A stretch of DNA of 12,648 nucleotides from Frankiaceae bacterium (GTDB taxonomy: Bacteria; Actinomycetota; Actinomycetes; JADGOU01), in contig JADGOU010000055.1 of the NCBI GenBank assembly GCA_017882835.1, forward strand, positions 1 through 12,648. The letters are read 5' to 3'. Under the pieces are notes generated by a model. The model saw only the letters and a list, made by a program, of their open reading frames with translations. It was not told the DNA's origin and ran no database searches. The position numbers and the translations under genes are program-made. Positions 1 to 6,941 of this stretch are shown piece by piece. How positions within the stretch are numbered: the first letter of the stretch is position 1; each line of letters starts with the position of its first letter.

Positions 1-1
1 C

Positions 2-178
2 CGCATTCACCCAGACCGGTACGTCGAGTGGTTCCTCCCATTCGCCGAAGCGATGTACGAGGCCACGTCCGAGACCGGCAGCCTCGTGCTCAACATCAAA
101 AACCGGGCTCCGCCGAGCGCCTTCACCCGCCGTCGGCATCGTTCGCGGCCGCGACACGCCGTACCGGCTGTGCCGTAG
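2..178 (+). pseudogene. Truncated DNA methyltransferase fragment (N4/N6-adenine/cytosine type), broken at its 3' side
   Basis: Reading from base 2, an open frame enters from beyond the left edge. It contains the stretch YVEWFLPFAEAMY followed by TGSLVLNIKN, which I recognise as the region of bacterial and phage site-specific DNA methyltransferases where a helix leads into the 'GSfVLNIK' strand. In that family, as I recall it, the sequence goes on to a VV-GERHTYV-like segment and a long C-terminal part. Here the resemblance ends at the AAC codon at 101-103. What follows is an Arg/Pro/Ser-rich translation of a repeated DNA segment, ending at TAG 176-178. No trace of the missing C-terminal half is visible up to the next gene. 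I read this as the remnant of a methyltransferase cut by a rearrangement or insertion. The N-terminal part lies outside the window, so the catalytic DPPY/SPPY motif cannot be checked. Family call moderately sure; broken status fairly sure. Confidence 0.6.
104..152 (+). repeat. 49-bp direct repeat, copy 1
   Basis: Bases 104-152 are identical to 189-237 (49 of 49), giving an 85-bp period. The copy begins with CGGGCTCCGCCGAGCGCC and ends with TTCGCGGCCGC. Its first base directly follows the last codon that resembles the methyltransferase family, so the repeat boundary coincides with the break in that gene. Confidence 0.9.
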
Positions 179-180
179 CC

Positions 181-213
181 GGGTGAAGCGGGCTCCGCCG
201 AGCGCCTTCACCC
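181..213. other. Hairpin overlapping repeat copy 2
   Basis: GGGTGAAG (181-188) pairs perfectly with CTTCACCC (206-213). A CG/CG pair extends the stem past one bulged base, leaving a loop of about 12 nt. There is no T-tract on either side. It could be a terminator-like structure or part of the repeated element; the sequence alone does not decide this. Confidence 0.45.
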
Positions 214-237
214 GCCGTCGGCATCGTTCGCGGCCGC
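189..237 (+). repeat. 49-bp direct repeat, copy 2
   Basis: Perfect second copy of 104-152, followed by CGATCCC instead of GACACG. Unlike copy 1, it is preceded by GGGTGAAG (181-188), which is complementary to CTTCACCC inside the repeat, so only this copy sits in a hairpin. Confidence 0.9.
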
Positions 238-460
238 CGATCCCAAGAGCCGGCGCGACCCGACCCCGACCGGACTGCGCGGACCCGGTCGCGACCTCGC
301 ACGCGCTGCACCCCGGTGCTGGCGGTGCCGATTGGCGCCTTGAGGAACGCCGGCCCGCACCTGCCCCGGACCAGCGAGGCTACGGCGCCCTGCCGCCAGG
401 GTATCTGCTGCTCGCTCACCGACTCTGTCCAGGTGTCGACCCAGAACCGTGGAGGACGCA
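238..460. other. Gene-free stretch upstream of the multicopper oxidase
   Basis: Together with the repeats, 179-460 is non-coding. Short open frames exist on both strands but lack family-like sequence and credible starts. I see no confident -35/-10 pair. The only clear signal is the ribosome site at 451-455. The promoter for the oxidase should lie here, but I cannot place it. Confidence 0.5.
451..455 (+). promoter_or_regulatory. Ribosome binding site deciding the oxidase start
   Basis: GGAGG at 451-455 lies 5 nt before GTG 461. The in-frame GTG at 449 overlaps this site and has no Shine-Dalgarno of its own, so 461 is the better start. Confidence 0.75.
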
Positions 461-2563
461 GTGACCGATGTATCGACTCAGCCGACGCCAGCGGCCGAGG
501 ACACGCTTATCGTGCAGGCCACGACCGCCGCCAAGCAGCTCACGCCCCCGGAGAACCCGCTGAGGTCGGGGCACCTGCTGGCACCGTTCCGGGCGCATCT
601 GCACCCGCCGCAGGCGCACCGGCTCTCCGCGGACCGGTTGCACGAGATCGACATCGCCCCGACCCAGATTCAGGTGCATCCGGACCTGCCGTCCGTCCCC
701 GCCTGGGGCTACGGGTTCTATCGCGCCGCCACGTCACCGGGACCGCTGCTGGAGGTGACCGCCGGGCAGCCCACCATGATCCGCTGGCGCAACCGGCTGC
801 CCGCCTCGACATACCCCAACAATCCGAACAAGCCGGCGGCCACGCTGCCGTTCGACACCGCCAAGCTGGACGACCCCAACGGGAAGACCGACTCGGTGCA
901 GAACTACCTCGGCGCCCAGGGTGGTGTCGCGCAGGACACCTCTAGCGCCCCGGTGGGCTGGACGTCGGTGCACTTGCACGGCGGACACTCGCATGCCGAC
1001 TCCGACGGCTGGCCGGACAACATGGTGCCCACCGGCGGCACCCAGCTCACCGGCTACGGCAACACCTACGACAACGCCGAGCTCGGGCTGGCCAAGGTCG
1101 GTGCCTTCCTCTGGTACCACGATCACGCGATGAACGGCACCCGGTACCACGTCTTCGCCGGACTCGCGGGTGGCTACCTGGTGCGGGATCCGCGCGAAGC
1201 CGACCTGGGCCTGCCCACCTCGGCCGACGACGGCGAGATCGTGCTCATCCTGCAGGACCGCAACCTCGACGTCGTGGACGGTACGCCGCGGCTGTTGCAC
1301 AAGACGACGGCGGACACGGCCGAGTTCTTCGGCCCGCTCACGCTCGTCAACGGCAAGCTGTGGCCGCGACTGTCGCTGCGGCCGGAGGTCTACCGGCTGC
1401 GGCTGCTCAACGGCTCCAACGCGCGCGCTTACCGGCTGCACCTGGTCACCGTCGAGAACGGCGCCGACGGCAACGCGGTGGTCACGCCGCACCACGACCG
1501 GGTGCTCGTCATCGGCACCGACGCCGGCTTACTGTGGCGGGCCTGGCAGCTTGGCGACGACCAGGCGCTGACGATGGCGTCGGCGGAGCGGTTTGACATC
1601 CTGGTCGACCTCACCGGGCTGTCGGAAGGTGCGCAGTACTACGTCGTGAACTCGGCCGAGGCACCATTCGGCGGGAACTCGGTCGAGGCACCATTCGGCG
1701 GCAAGTCCCCAACAGAGCTGGCCGACCTGATCCAGCACGGTGACCGCCCAAACCGCAACCCTTACCCGTGGGTGCTGCGGATCGACATCGACTCAGACGC
1801 CCCCACCTCGGGTCAGCCGCAGTCGCTGTTTACCGACACCGCCGGCGCAGAGCTGAACCCGGGGTTCCGGCGGCTCAGCCACAACGCAGCCGACCCCGCG
1901 CCGGGCGAGCCACCGGCGCTCGCGATCGCCGGCCACGACCACGCCACGATCCTGCTCGCGGAGACCGACCCACCGGGTCACCTCTACGTGCAGGAAATAG
2001 TGCCCGACGACGCCGGCGAGATCGTGCTGCGGCTGCCCGGCGAGACGGCTCCCACGACGTACCGGGTGGATGGCTGGATGGCGGGCGACCTGACGCGGTC
2101 GAGCAGCCGGGTCTCCTTCTACGACCACATCGCGCTGCGTCCGCAGCTCGGGGGGTGGCAAGTGTGGAAGTTCGTCAACACCACCGGCGACACCCATCCG
2201 ATCCACATCCACCAGTCCACCTTCCAGCCTTTGGAGGCCACTGCCGGCCGGCTGGTCTTCCAGAACGCGGACCAGAAGAACCTTTACAACCCGGACACCC
2301 GGACGACGTCGGCGCCATTGGAACCGGAGACCGACCCGGCCAACCCACCCCGGACGTACGAGCCGCACGAGGTGCACGGCTGGAAAGAGGTCATCCGGGT
2401 CGACCCGGGCAATGTGGTCAAGGTGGCGATCCGGTTTGACCTGGCCGGTCGCTACGTCTACCACTGCCACGTGCTGGAACACGAGGACACCGAGATGATG
2501 CGCCCGTTCGTCGTCACCGTGATGGACATGAAAGACGGCATGGACGGTATGCATCACGGGTGA
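461..2563 (+). CDS. Multicopper oxidase (CotA / phenoxazinone synthase / bilirubin oxidase-like)
   Basis: A 700-aa multicopper oxidase, which would oxidise phenolic, aromatic or metal substrates while reducing O2 to water. All copper-ligand motifs are visible: H171-L-H173 (HLHGGHSH), H220-D-H222 (WYHDHAMNG), H579-P-I-H582-I-H584, and H668-C669-H670-VLE-H674 with M679 as the likely axial type 1 ligand. Three cupredoxin domains fit roughly residues 70-260, 280-440 and 520-690. I see no Sec or Tat signal peptide, so the protein is predicted cytoplasmic or exported by a non-classical route; CotA and phenoxazinone synthase are also leaderless. It is longer than CotA (about 510 aa) and nearer phenoxazinone synthase. 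The C-terminus (MDMKDGMDGMHHG) is rich in Met, Asp and His and could bind copper. A 27-bp in-frame tandem duplication (1648-1701) repeats nine residues between domains 2 and 3. Start GTG 461 is chosen from its GGAGG. The natural substrate cannot be read from the sequence. Confidence 0.93.
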   Translation: MTDVSTQPTPAAEDTLIVQATTAAKQLTPPENPLRSGHLLAPFRAHLHPPQAHRLSADRLHEIDIAPTQIQVHPDLPSVPAWGYGFYRAATSPGPLLEVTAGQPTMIRWRNRLPASTYPNNPNKPAATLPFDTAKLDDPNGKTDSVQNYLGAQGGVAQDTSSAPVGWTSVHLHGGHSHADSDGWPDNMVPTGGTQLTGYGNTYDNAELGLAKVGAFLWYHDHAMNGTRYHVFAGLAGGYLVRDPREADLGLPTSADDGEIVLILQDRNLDVVDGTPRLLHKTTADTAEFFGPLTLVNGKLWPRLSLRPEVYRLRLLNGSNARAYRLHLVTVENGADGNAVVTPHHDRVLVIGTDAGLLWRAWQLGDDQALTMASAERFDILVDLTGLSEGAQYYVVNSAEAPFGGNSVEAPFGGKSPTELADLIQHGDRPNRNPYPWVLRIDIDSDAPTSGQPQSLFTDTAGAELNPGFRRLSHNAADPAPGEPPALAIAGHDHATILLAETDPPGHLYVQEIVPDDAGEIVLRLPGETAPTTYRVDGWMAGDLTRSSSRVSFYDHIALRPQLGGWQVWKFVNTTGDTHPIHIHQSTFQPLEATAGRLVFQNADQKNLYNPDTRTTSAPLEPETDPANPPRTYEPHEVHGWKEVIRVDPGNVVKVAIRFDLAGRYVYHCHVLEHEDTEMMRPFVVTVMDMKDGMDGMHHG
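1648..1701 (+). repeat. 27-bp tandem duplication inside the oxidase gene
   Basis: 1648-1674 and 1675-1701 are head-to-tail copies differing at one base (C/T in the third codon: GCC Ala against GTC Val). The duplication keeps frame and yields NSAEAPFGG followed by NSVEAPFGG, a nine-residue repeat in what is probably a surface loop after the second cupredoxin domain. Confidence 0.92.
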
Positions 2564-2579
2564 TCGCGCTGACCGATTG

Positions 2580-2615
2580 ACCGACCGCCGCCGGCGACAA
2601 CGGCTGGCGGTCGGT
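2580..2615 (+). terminator. Strong hairpin after the oxidase gene, likely terminator
   Basis: CCGACCGCC (2581-2589) pairs with GGCGGTCGG (2606-2614). The stem extends inward by GCCG/CGGC past one bulged T (2605), and outward by one A-T pair, with a 7-nt loop (GCGACAA). It starts 17 nt after the TGA. Only TTCG follows, not a long T-run, which is common for actinobacterial intrinsic terminators. It separates the oxidase from the exporter genes. Confidence 0.6.
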
Positions 2616-2692
2616 TCGCGCGGGCGGAAATCGGGATGACCGGCCGCCGGCGCGGTGGCACCCTGAGCCGGAGCCCGTGACGAGGAGGACCG

Positions 2693-4540
2693 GTGTCCGA
2701 CGCCCCGCGGACGCCGCCGGGCGTCCTGCGCCGCGGCCTGCGCGTGCTGGCGCTGGCCGTGCGCGAGGAGCCCTGGGTGTTCGCGGTCGCACTCGCCGGC
2801 AGCGCGCTGTACGGCGTGATGACCGTGATCAGTGCAGTTGTGCTCGGCCGCGTCACCGAACGGGTCGTGCTGCCGGCGTTTAGGTCCGGGCAGGTGACCA
2901 CCGGAGCTCTCCTCGGCGGCTCGGCGGCGATCGTGGCGGTGGCGGTGGTCAAGGCGACGGGCATCGTGTTTCGCCGGATCGGGGCCGGCCGGATGCAGTT
3001 TCGGCTGCAGGCGACGTACCGCCAACGGGTCACCCGGCAGTACCTGCGGCTGCCGCTGTCCTGGCACCAGCAGCACCCGACCGGCGAACTGTTGTCGAAC
3101 GCGAACGCCGATGTCGAGGCCACCTGGTGGGCCATCCCGCCGTTCCCGTTCGCGATGGGCGTGCTGGTCATGCTCGCCGTCACCGGCGTGGCGCTAGTGG
3201 TCACCGACCCGGTGCTGGCGGTGGTCGGCTTCGCTGTGTTCCCCGCGATCGGAGCGCTGAACTTCGGCTACAACCAGCGGCTGACCCCGCTGGTCACCCG
3301 GGCGCAGCACCTGCGCGGCGAGCTCAGCACTGTCGCGCACGAGAGCTTCGATGGTGCGCTGGTCGTCAAGACCCTCGGCCGGGAGGCCGCCGAGACCGCC
3401 CGGTTCGCCGCGACGGCCAATGAGCTACGCGACGAGATGGTGCGGGTCGGCCGGGTGCACGGCCTGTTCGACCCGCTGATGGAGGCCCTGCCCCAGCTCG
3501 GGACGCTGCTGGTGCTGCTGGTCGGCGCCGGCCGGATCCAGGACGGCACACTCAATGCCGGCCAGCTGGTCCAGGTCGCCTACCTGTTCACCCTGCTGGC
3601 GTTCCCGGTCCGGGTGATCGGCTGGGTGCTCGGCGAGCTGCCGCGCGCGGTCGTCGGTTACGAGCGGGTGGCCCGGGTGCTGGCTGCTGGCGGCGCGCTG
3701 TCGTACGGCGAGCATCCCGGCCCGGCGCACTCCAAACCCACCTCGCTGGAACTGGCCGGGGTGCGGTTCTCCTACGCCCAGGCGCAGGTGCTGCACGACG
3801 TCAGCTTCGAGGTGGCGCCGGGCCGGACGGTGGCGCTGGTCGGCCCGACCGGTTCGGGCAAGTCCACCATCGCCACCCTGCTGGTCCGGCTGGTGGACCC
3901 GGACGACGGGGCGGTGCGGCTGGACGGCGTCGACATCCGCCACCTGGCCGTGGGGGCCGTGGCCCGGCAGGCCGCGCTGGTGCCGCAGCACACGTTCTTG
4001 TTCGACGACACGGTGCGCGGCAACGTCACCCTCGGCGCCGCCGTCGACGACGACGACGCCGTGTGGGCGGCGCTGCGGCTGGCCCAGGCCGACGGCTTCG
4101 TCGCCGCCCTGCCGCGTGGCCTGGACACCCTGGTCGGCGAGCGCGGTACGACGCTGTCCGGTGGTCAGCGGCAACGCCTGGCGCTGGCCCGCGCGTTGGT
4201 CCGCCGACCGCAGCTGCTGGTGCTCGACGACGCCACCTCCAGCGTCGACGCGACCGTCGAGGCGGCCATCCTGCGCGGCCTGCGGGAGGTGGCGCTGCCC
4301 TCGACTGTGGTCCTGATCGCCTATCGCCGGTCCACGATCGAGCTCGCCGACGAGGTGGTCTTTCTGGCCGGTGGCCGGATCGTCGGTCGGGGCCGGCACG
4401 CCGAGCTGCTGGCCGCGGTCCCGGCGTACGCCGAGCTGGTGACCGCCTACGACCGGGCGGCCGCGCAGCGCGTCCAGGAAGCGGCCGACCGGGACGTCGC
4501 GCTCGGTGTCGACCGGGACGTCGCGGCGGGCACCCGGTGA
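2693..4540 (+). CDS. ABC exporter half-transporter, degenerate-site subunit (TMD-NBD fusion)
   Basis: A 615-aa half-transporter: six predicted TM helices in residues ~27-330, then a nucleotide-binding domain at ~345-580. Walker A is G384-PTGSG-K390-ST, the signature L488-SGGQ is intact, and Walker B ends LLVLD512-D513. The residue after the Walker B Asp is Asp513 instead of the catalytic Glu, and the switch His is replaced by Tyr544 (IAYRRST). Both changes mark the degenerate-site subunit of heterodimeric ABC exporters such as TM287/288, BmrCD or LmrCD. Its intact LSGGQ would complete the partner's active site. Start GTG 2693 follows AGGAGG (2683-2688) at 4 nt. The downstream partner begins 7 nt after the stop. 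The C-terminal tail carries an imperfect 24-bp tandem repeat (4486-4525) encoding DRDVA twice. The likely role is export of a drug, lipid or peptide across the cytoplasmic membrane; the substrate is unknown. Confidence 0.93.
   Translation: MSDAPRTPPGVLRRGLRVLALAVREEPWVFAVALAGSALYGVMTVISAVVLGRVTERVVLPAFRSGQVTTGALLGGSAAIVAVAVVKATGIVFRRIGAGRMQFRLQATYRQRVTRQYLRLPLSWHQQHPTGELLSNANADVEATWWAIPPFPFAMGVLVMLAVTGVALVVTDPVLAVVGFAVFPAIGALNFGYNQRLTPLVTRAQHLRGELSTVAHESFDGALVVKTLGREAAETARFAATANELRDEMVRVGRVHGLFDPLMEALPQLGTLLVLLVGAGRIQDGTLNAGQLVQVAYLFTLLAFPVRVIGWVLGELPRAVVGYERVARVLAAGGALSYGEHPGPAHSKPTSLELAGVRFSYAQAQVLHDVSFEVAPGRTVALVGPTGSGKSTIATLLVRLVDPDDGAVRLDGVDIRHLAVGAVARQAALVPQHTFLFDDTVRGNVTLGAAVDDDDAVWAALRLAQADGFVAALPRGLDTLVGERGTTLSGGQRQRLALARALVRRPQLLVLDDATSSVDATVEAAILRGLREVALPSTVVLIAYRRSTIELADEVVFLAGGRIVGRGRHAELLAAVPAYAELVTAYDRAAAQRVQEAADRDVALGVDRDVAAGTR
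4486..4525 (+). repeat. Short direct repeat at the 3' end of the first ABC gene
   Basis: CGACCGGGACGTCGCG occurs at 4486-4501 and again at 4510-4525, a 24-bp (eight-codon) period. It duplicates DRDVA in the predicted disordered tail after the ATPase domain. It lies just upstream of the next gene's start. Confidence 0.8.
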
Positions 4541-4547
4541 GCCCGCC

Positions 4548-6335
4548 ATGACAACCATCGCCGCCGACCAGCCGGCCAGTGCCTGGCGCACGCTGGTGCG
4601 CGGACTGCAGCTCTCGCCGGAGTTCCGGGTGGGGCTGCCGGTCACGCTGCTGTTGGCGCTGGTCGCCACCGCCGGGCGGGTCGTCGTACCGGTCGCCGTG
4701 CAGCAGACCATCGACCACGGGCTGCGCGGTCCGCACGGCGTCGACATCGGCGCGATCCGGGCGATCACGGCGGCGGCGGCGGCCACGTTGCTGGCGACGA
4801 TGGTCGCGGCGTACCTGATGAACGTCCGGCTCTACCGCTCGACCGAAACCGGGCTGGCGGCGCTGCGGGTGCGGGCGTTTCGGCATGTGCACGACCTGTC
4901 GGTGCTGCACCAGGCGGCCGAGCGGCGCGGCTCGCTGGTGTCGCGGGTGACCTCGGACGTGGACGAGATCAGCCAATTCATGCAGTGGGGCGGCATGATG
5001 CTGCTGGTCAGCGCCGGCCAGGTGGTGCTGGCCACGGTGCTGATGGCCTACTACAGCTGGCAGCTGACCCTGCTGGTCTACGCCTGCTTCGCGCCACTGA
5101 TGCTGGTGCTGCGGGCCTTCCAGCGCCGGCTGGACCGGATCTACGCCATCGTCCGGGAACGGGTCGGCGAGATGCTCGGCGCGGTCGCGGAATCCGTCGT
5201 TGGCGCGCCGGTGATCCGGGCGTACGGCGTGCAGGCGCGCACCGCCGAGCGGATCGACACCGCCATCGAGCGCCACCGGGCGGCGGCCACGTCGGGCCAG
5301 ACGCTGGCCGCGGTGATGTTCTCCACCGGCGAGGTGATCGCCGGCCTGGCCAACGCCGGGGTGGTCGCCGTCGGCGTGCTGCTCGGGATCAACGGGCAGT
5401 TGTCCGCCGGGCGGCTGGTGGCGTTCCTGTTCCTGGTGACGCTGTTCGTCGGGCCGGTGCAGGTCGCCACCGAGGTGCTCAACGAGGCGCAGACCGCGGT
5501 GGCCGGCTGGCGGCGGGTGCTGGCCATCCTGGACACGCCGACCGACGTCCCGGATCCGGCCGTCGGTGGCGTGGCCCGGGCACTGCCGCCGGGGCCGCTG
5601 GGGGTGCGGTTTGACCACGTGGAGTTCAGCTACCCGGGCGGGCCGCCGGTGCTGCACGATGTCGACCTGGAGATCGCGGCGCAGACCCGGGTGGCCGTGG
5701 TGGGGGAGACCGGGTCGGGCAAAACGACGTTTGCCAAGCTGCTCACCCGGCTGATGGACCCGAGCTCCGGCCGGGTGCTGCTGTCCGGGGTGCCGGTGGA
5801 CGAGGTCGCCTTCGACTCGCTGCGCCGCCGGGTGGTGACGGTGCCCCAGGACGGGTTCCTGTTTGACGCGACGGTGGCCGACAACGTTCGGTACGGCCGG
5901 CCCGGACTGGCCGACGACGACGTGGTGCTCGCCTTCGCCGAGCTGGGACTGGCCGAATGGCTGGACGGGCTGCCGGCCGGGCTGGCGACGCGGGTGGGCG
6001 AGCGCGGCGAGTCGTTGTCGGTGGGGGAGCGGCAACTGGTGGCGGTCGCCCGCGCCTACGTCGCCGACCCCGACCTGCTGGTGCTGGACGAGGCCACCTC
6101 CGCGGTTGACCCGGCTACCGAGGTCCGGCTGCAGCGCGCACTGGAGGGATTGACCCGCGGCCGTACGGCGATCGCCATCGCCCACCGGCTGTCCACCGCG
6201 GAGGCGGCCGACGAGGTGCTCGTCATGGATGGTGGCCGGGTCGTGCAGCGGGGGCCGCATGCCGAGCTGGTCGCCGCACCCGGCCGGTACGCCGAACTGC
6301 ACGCGTCCTGGAGTGCGCAATCCACCGCCCGTTGA
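4548..6335 (+). CDS. ABC exporter half-transporter, catalytic-site subunit (TMD-NBD fusion)
   Basis: A 595-aa partner of the preceding gene: six TM helices in residues ~22-320 and a nucleotide-binding domain at ~345-590. Walker A is G386-ETGSG-K392-TT. Walker B has the catalytic pair D514-E515 (LLVLDEATSAVD), and switch His546 is present (IAHRLST). The signature motif is altered to L490-S-V492-G-E494 instead of LSGGQ. In the head-to-tail NBD dimer this weak signature faces the first subunit's Asp513/Tyr544 site, while this subunit's intact Walker B and His face the partner's LSGGQ. That gives one working and one degenerate site. ATG 4548 is preferred: it lies 7 nt after the upstream stop with a weak GGTGA before it. 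An in-frame GTG at 4506 overlaps the upstream gene and lacks a ribosome site. The two genes are almost certainly co-transcribed. Substrate unknown. Confidence 0.93.
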   Translation: MTTIAADQPASAWRTLVRGLQLSPEFRVGLPVTLLLALVATAGRVVVPVAVQQTIDHGLRGPHGVDIGAIRAITAAAAATLLATMVAAYLMNVRLYRSTETGLAALRVRAFRHVHDLSVLHQAAERRGSLVSRVTSDVDEISQFMQWGGMMLLVSAGQVVLATVLMAYYSWQLTLLVYACFAPLMLVLRAFQRRLDRIYAIVRERVGEMLGAVAESVVGAPVIRAYGVQARTAERIDTAIERHRAAATSGQTLAAVMFSTGEVIAGLANAGVVAVGVLLGINGQLSAGRLVAFLFLVTLFVGPVQVATEVLNEAQTAVAGWRRVLAILDTPTDVPDPAVGGVARALPPGPLGVRFDHVEFSYPGGPPVLHDVDLEIAAQTRVAVVGETGSGKTTFAKLLTRLMDPSSGRVLLSGVPVDEVAFDSLRRRVVTVPQDGFLFDATVADNVRYGRPGLADDDVVLAFAELGLAEWLDGLPAGLATRVGERGESLSVGERQLVAVARAYVADPDLLVLDEATSAVDPATEVRLQRALEGLTRGRTAIAIAHRLSTAEAADEVLVMDGGRVVQRGPHAELVAAPGRYAELHASWSAQSTAR

Positions 6336-6486
6336 CCGCCCGCAGCGCCGGAGCCGGGGCACAGTGCCGCGCCGAGCGCGAAGCCGACGGGTTCCTGGTT
6401 CTGATTCTCCGATGGACCCTTGCCAATCAGTCAGAGTTCCCTTACCGACTCGGCGTGGTCGGAGCGCCTGGGGAGGCGCGCTTGAT

Positions 6487-6546
6487 CGTCCGGGGCCAGG
6501 TCCGGGCGTCCGGGGCCAGGTCCGGGCGTCCGGGGCCAGGTCCGGG
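6487..6546. repeat. Three perfect 20-bp tandem repeats plus a degenerate partial copy
   Basis: Unit CGTCCGGGGCCAGGTCCGGG occurs at 6487-6506, 6507-6526 and 6527-6546 with no mismatches, followed by a degenerate partial copy up to about 6563. There are no spacers, so it is a minisatellite-like array, not CRISPR. It is not part of any credible gene. Confidence 0.93.
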
Positions 6547-6646
6547 CGTCGTCCGGGGTCGGGCGATCTTCGATTACTTGATCGTCTACACCCTTTGGCT
6601 TGATCGTTGGCATGACCTACGGTGGCGTCGATTATGATTGAGAGTG

Positions 6647-6665
6647 CCTGGTACGTAAGGGTTCC
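6647..6665. repeat. 19-bp direct repeat, copy 1 (possible operator)
   Basis: CCTGGTACGTAAGGGTTCC, identical to 6687-6705, with the two copies starting 40 bp apart (about four helical turns). It contains the palindrome TACGTA. It lies about 290 bp upstream of the cytochrome operon, in the A+T-richer part of the gap. A regulator binding site is possible but not proven. Confidence 0.8.
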
Positions 6666-6686
6666 GGCATGGTAGACGCGAAGGCC

Positions 6687-6705
6687 CCTGGTACGTAAGG
6701 GTTCC
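6687..6705. repeat. 19-bp direct repeat, copy 2, leading into a small hairpin
   Basis: Second identical copy. It is followed by AGGTACC and then GTTTT, so GGTAC (6690-6694) can pair with the GTACC just downstream to form a short stem before a T-run. This may be a weak terminator or simply part of the repeated element. Confidence 0.8.
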
Positions 6706-6941
6706 AGGTACCGTTTTGCTCGTTGATCTCCGTACCCACGATTTGGCTTCCGGCCTTCCCTCCCCTTCGATGACTCATGACCGGATGCGCGCGGTGAGAG
6801 GTGCCTCGACGCGGGCGGGCATAGTCGATCTTGAGTCCGATAACCGCTGAACCGAGGTCGTCTTCGGGCCGCGGTGGGAGCACCGAGGGGGCTAGCCTGA
6901 TCACGGCCCGGGCAGGTGGGGCTGCTGATCCGGTTCCGAAT

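Noticed and set aside
123..419. 98-aa minus-strand frame ending in repeat copy 1
   Set aside because: No ribosome site, no domain and biased composition; its tail is simply the repeat translated. I kept only the possibility that the repeat is a gene tail.
449..463. GTG 449 as start of the oxidase
   Set aside because: It overlaps the GGAGG that serves GTG 461 and has no ribosome site of its own.
316..945. 209-aa plus-strand open frame overlapping the oxidase start
   Set aside because: An out-of-frame shadow of the oxidase; its composition is Arg/Ala/Pro-rich without family resemblance.
1793..3076. 427-aa minus-strand open frame
   Set aside because: Antisense to the oxidase and the first ABC gene; it runs through the terminator hairpin and has low-complexity Arg/His composition.
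4506..4548. GTG 4506 as start of the second ABC gene
   Set aside because: No ribosome site, and it would overlap the first gene by 35 nt; ATG 4548 gives a normal N-terminus.
6487..6546. Possible CRISPR array
   Set aside because: Units are contiguous without spacers, only three copies are present, and no cas genes are in the window.
6332..6637. 101-aa frame across the 20-bp array
   Set aside because: It encodes the tandem repeat as a Gly/Pro/Arg stretch, has no ribosome site and no G/C3 pattern matching coding sequence.
6600..6638. Promoter with TATGAT as -10 box
   Set aside because: No -35 element lies at 16-19 bp; the closest TTG-type hexamer is 20 bp away, so it is mentioned only as weak within the intergenic entry.
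6640..6720. tRNA or small structured RNA around the 19-bp repeats
   Set aside because: No cloverleaf or CCA end can be folded; the GGTTCC words only superficially resemble a T-loop.
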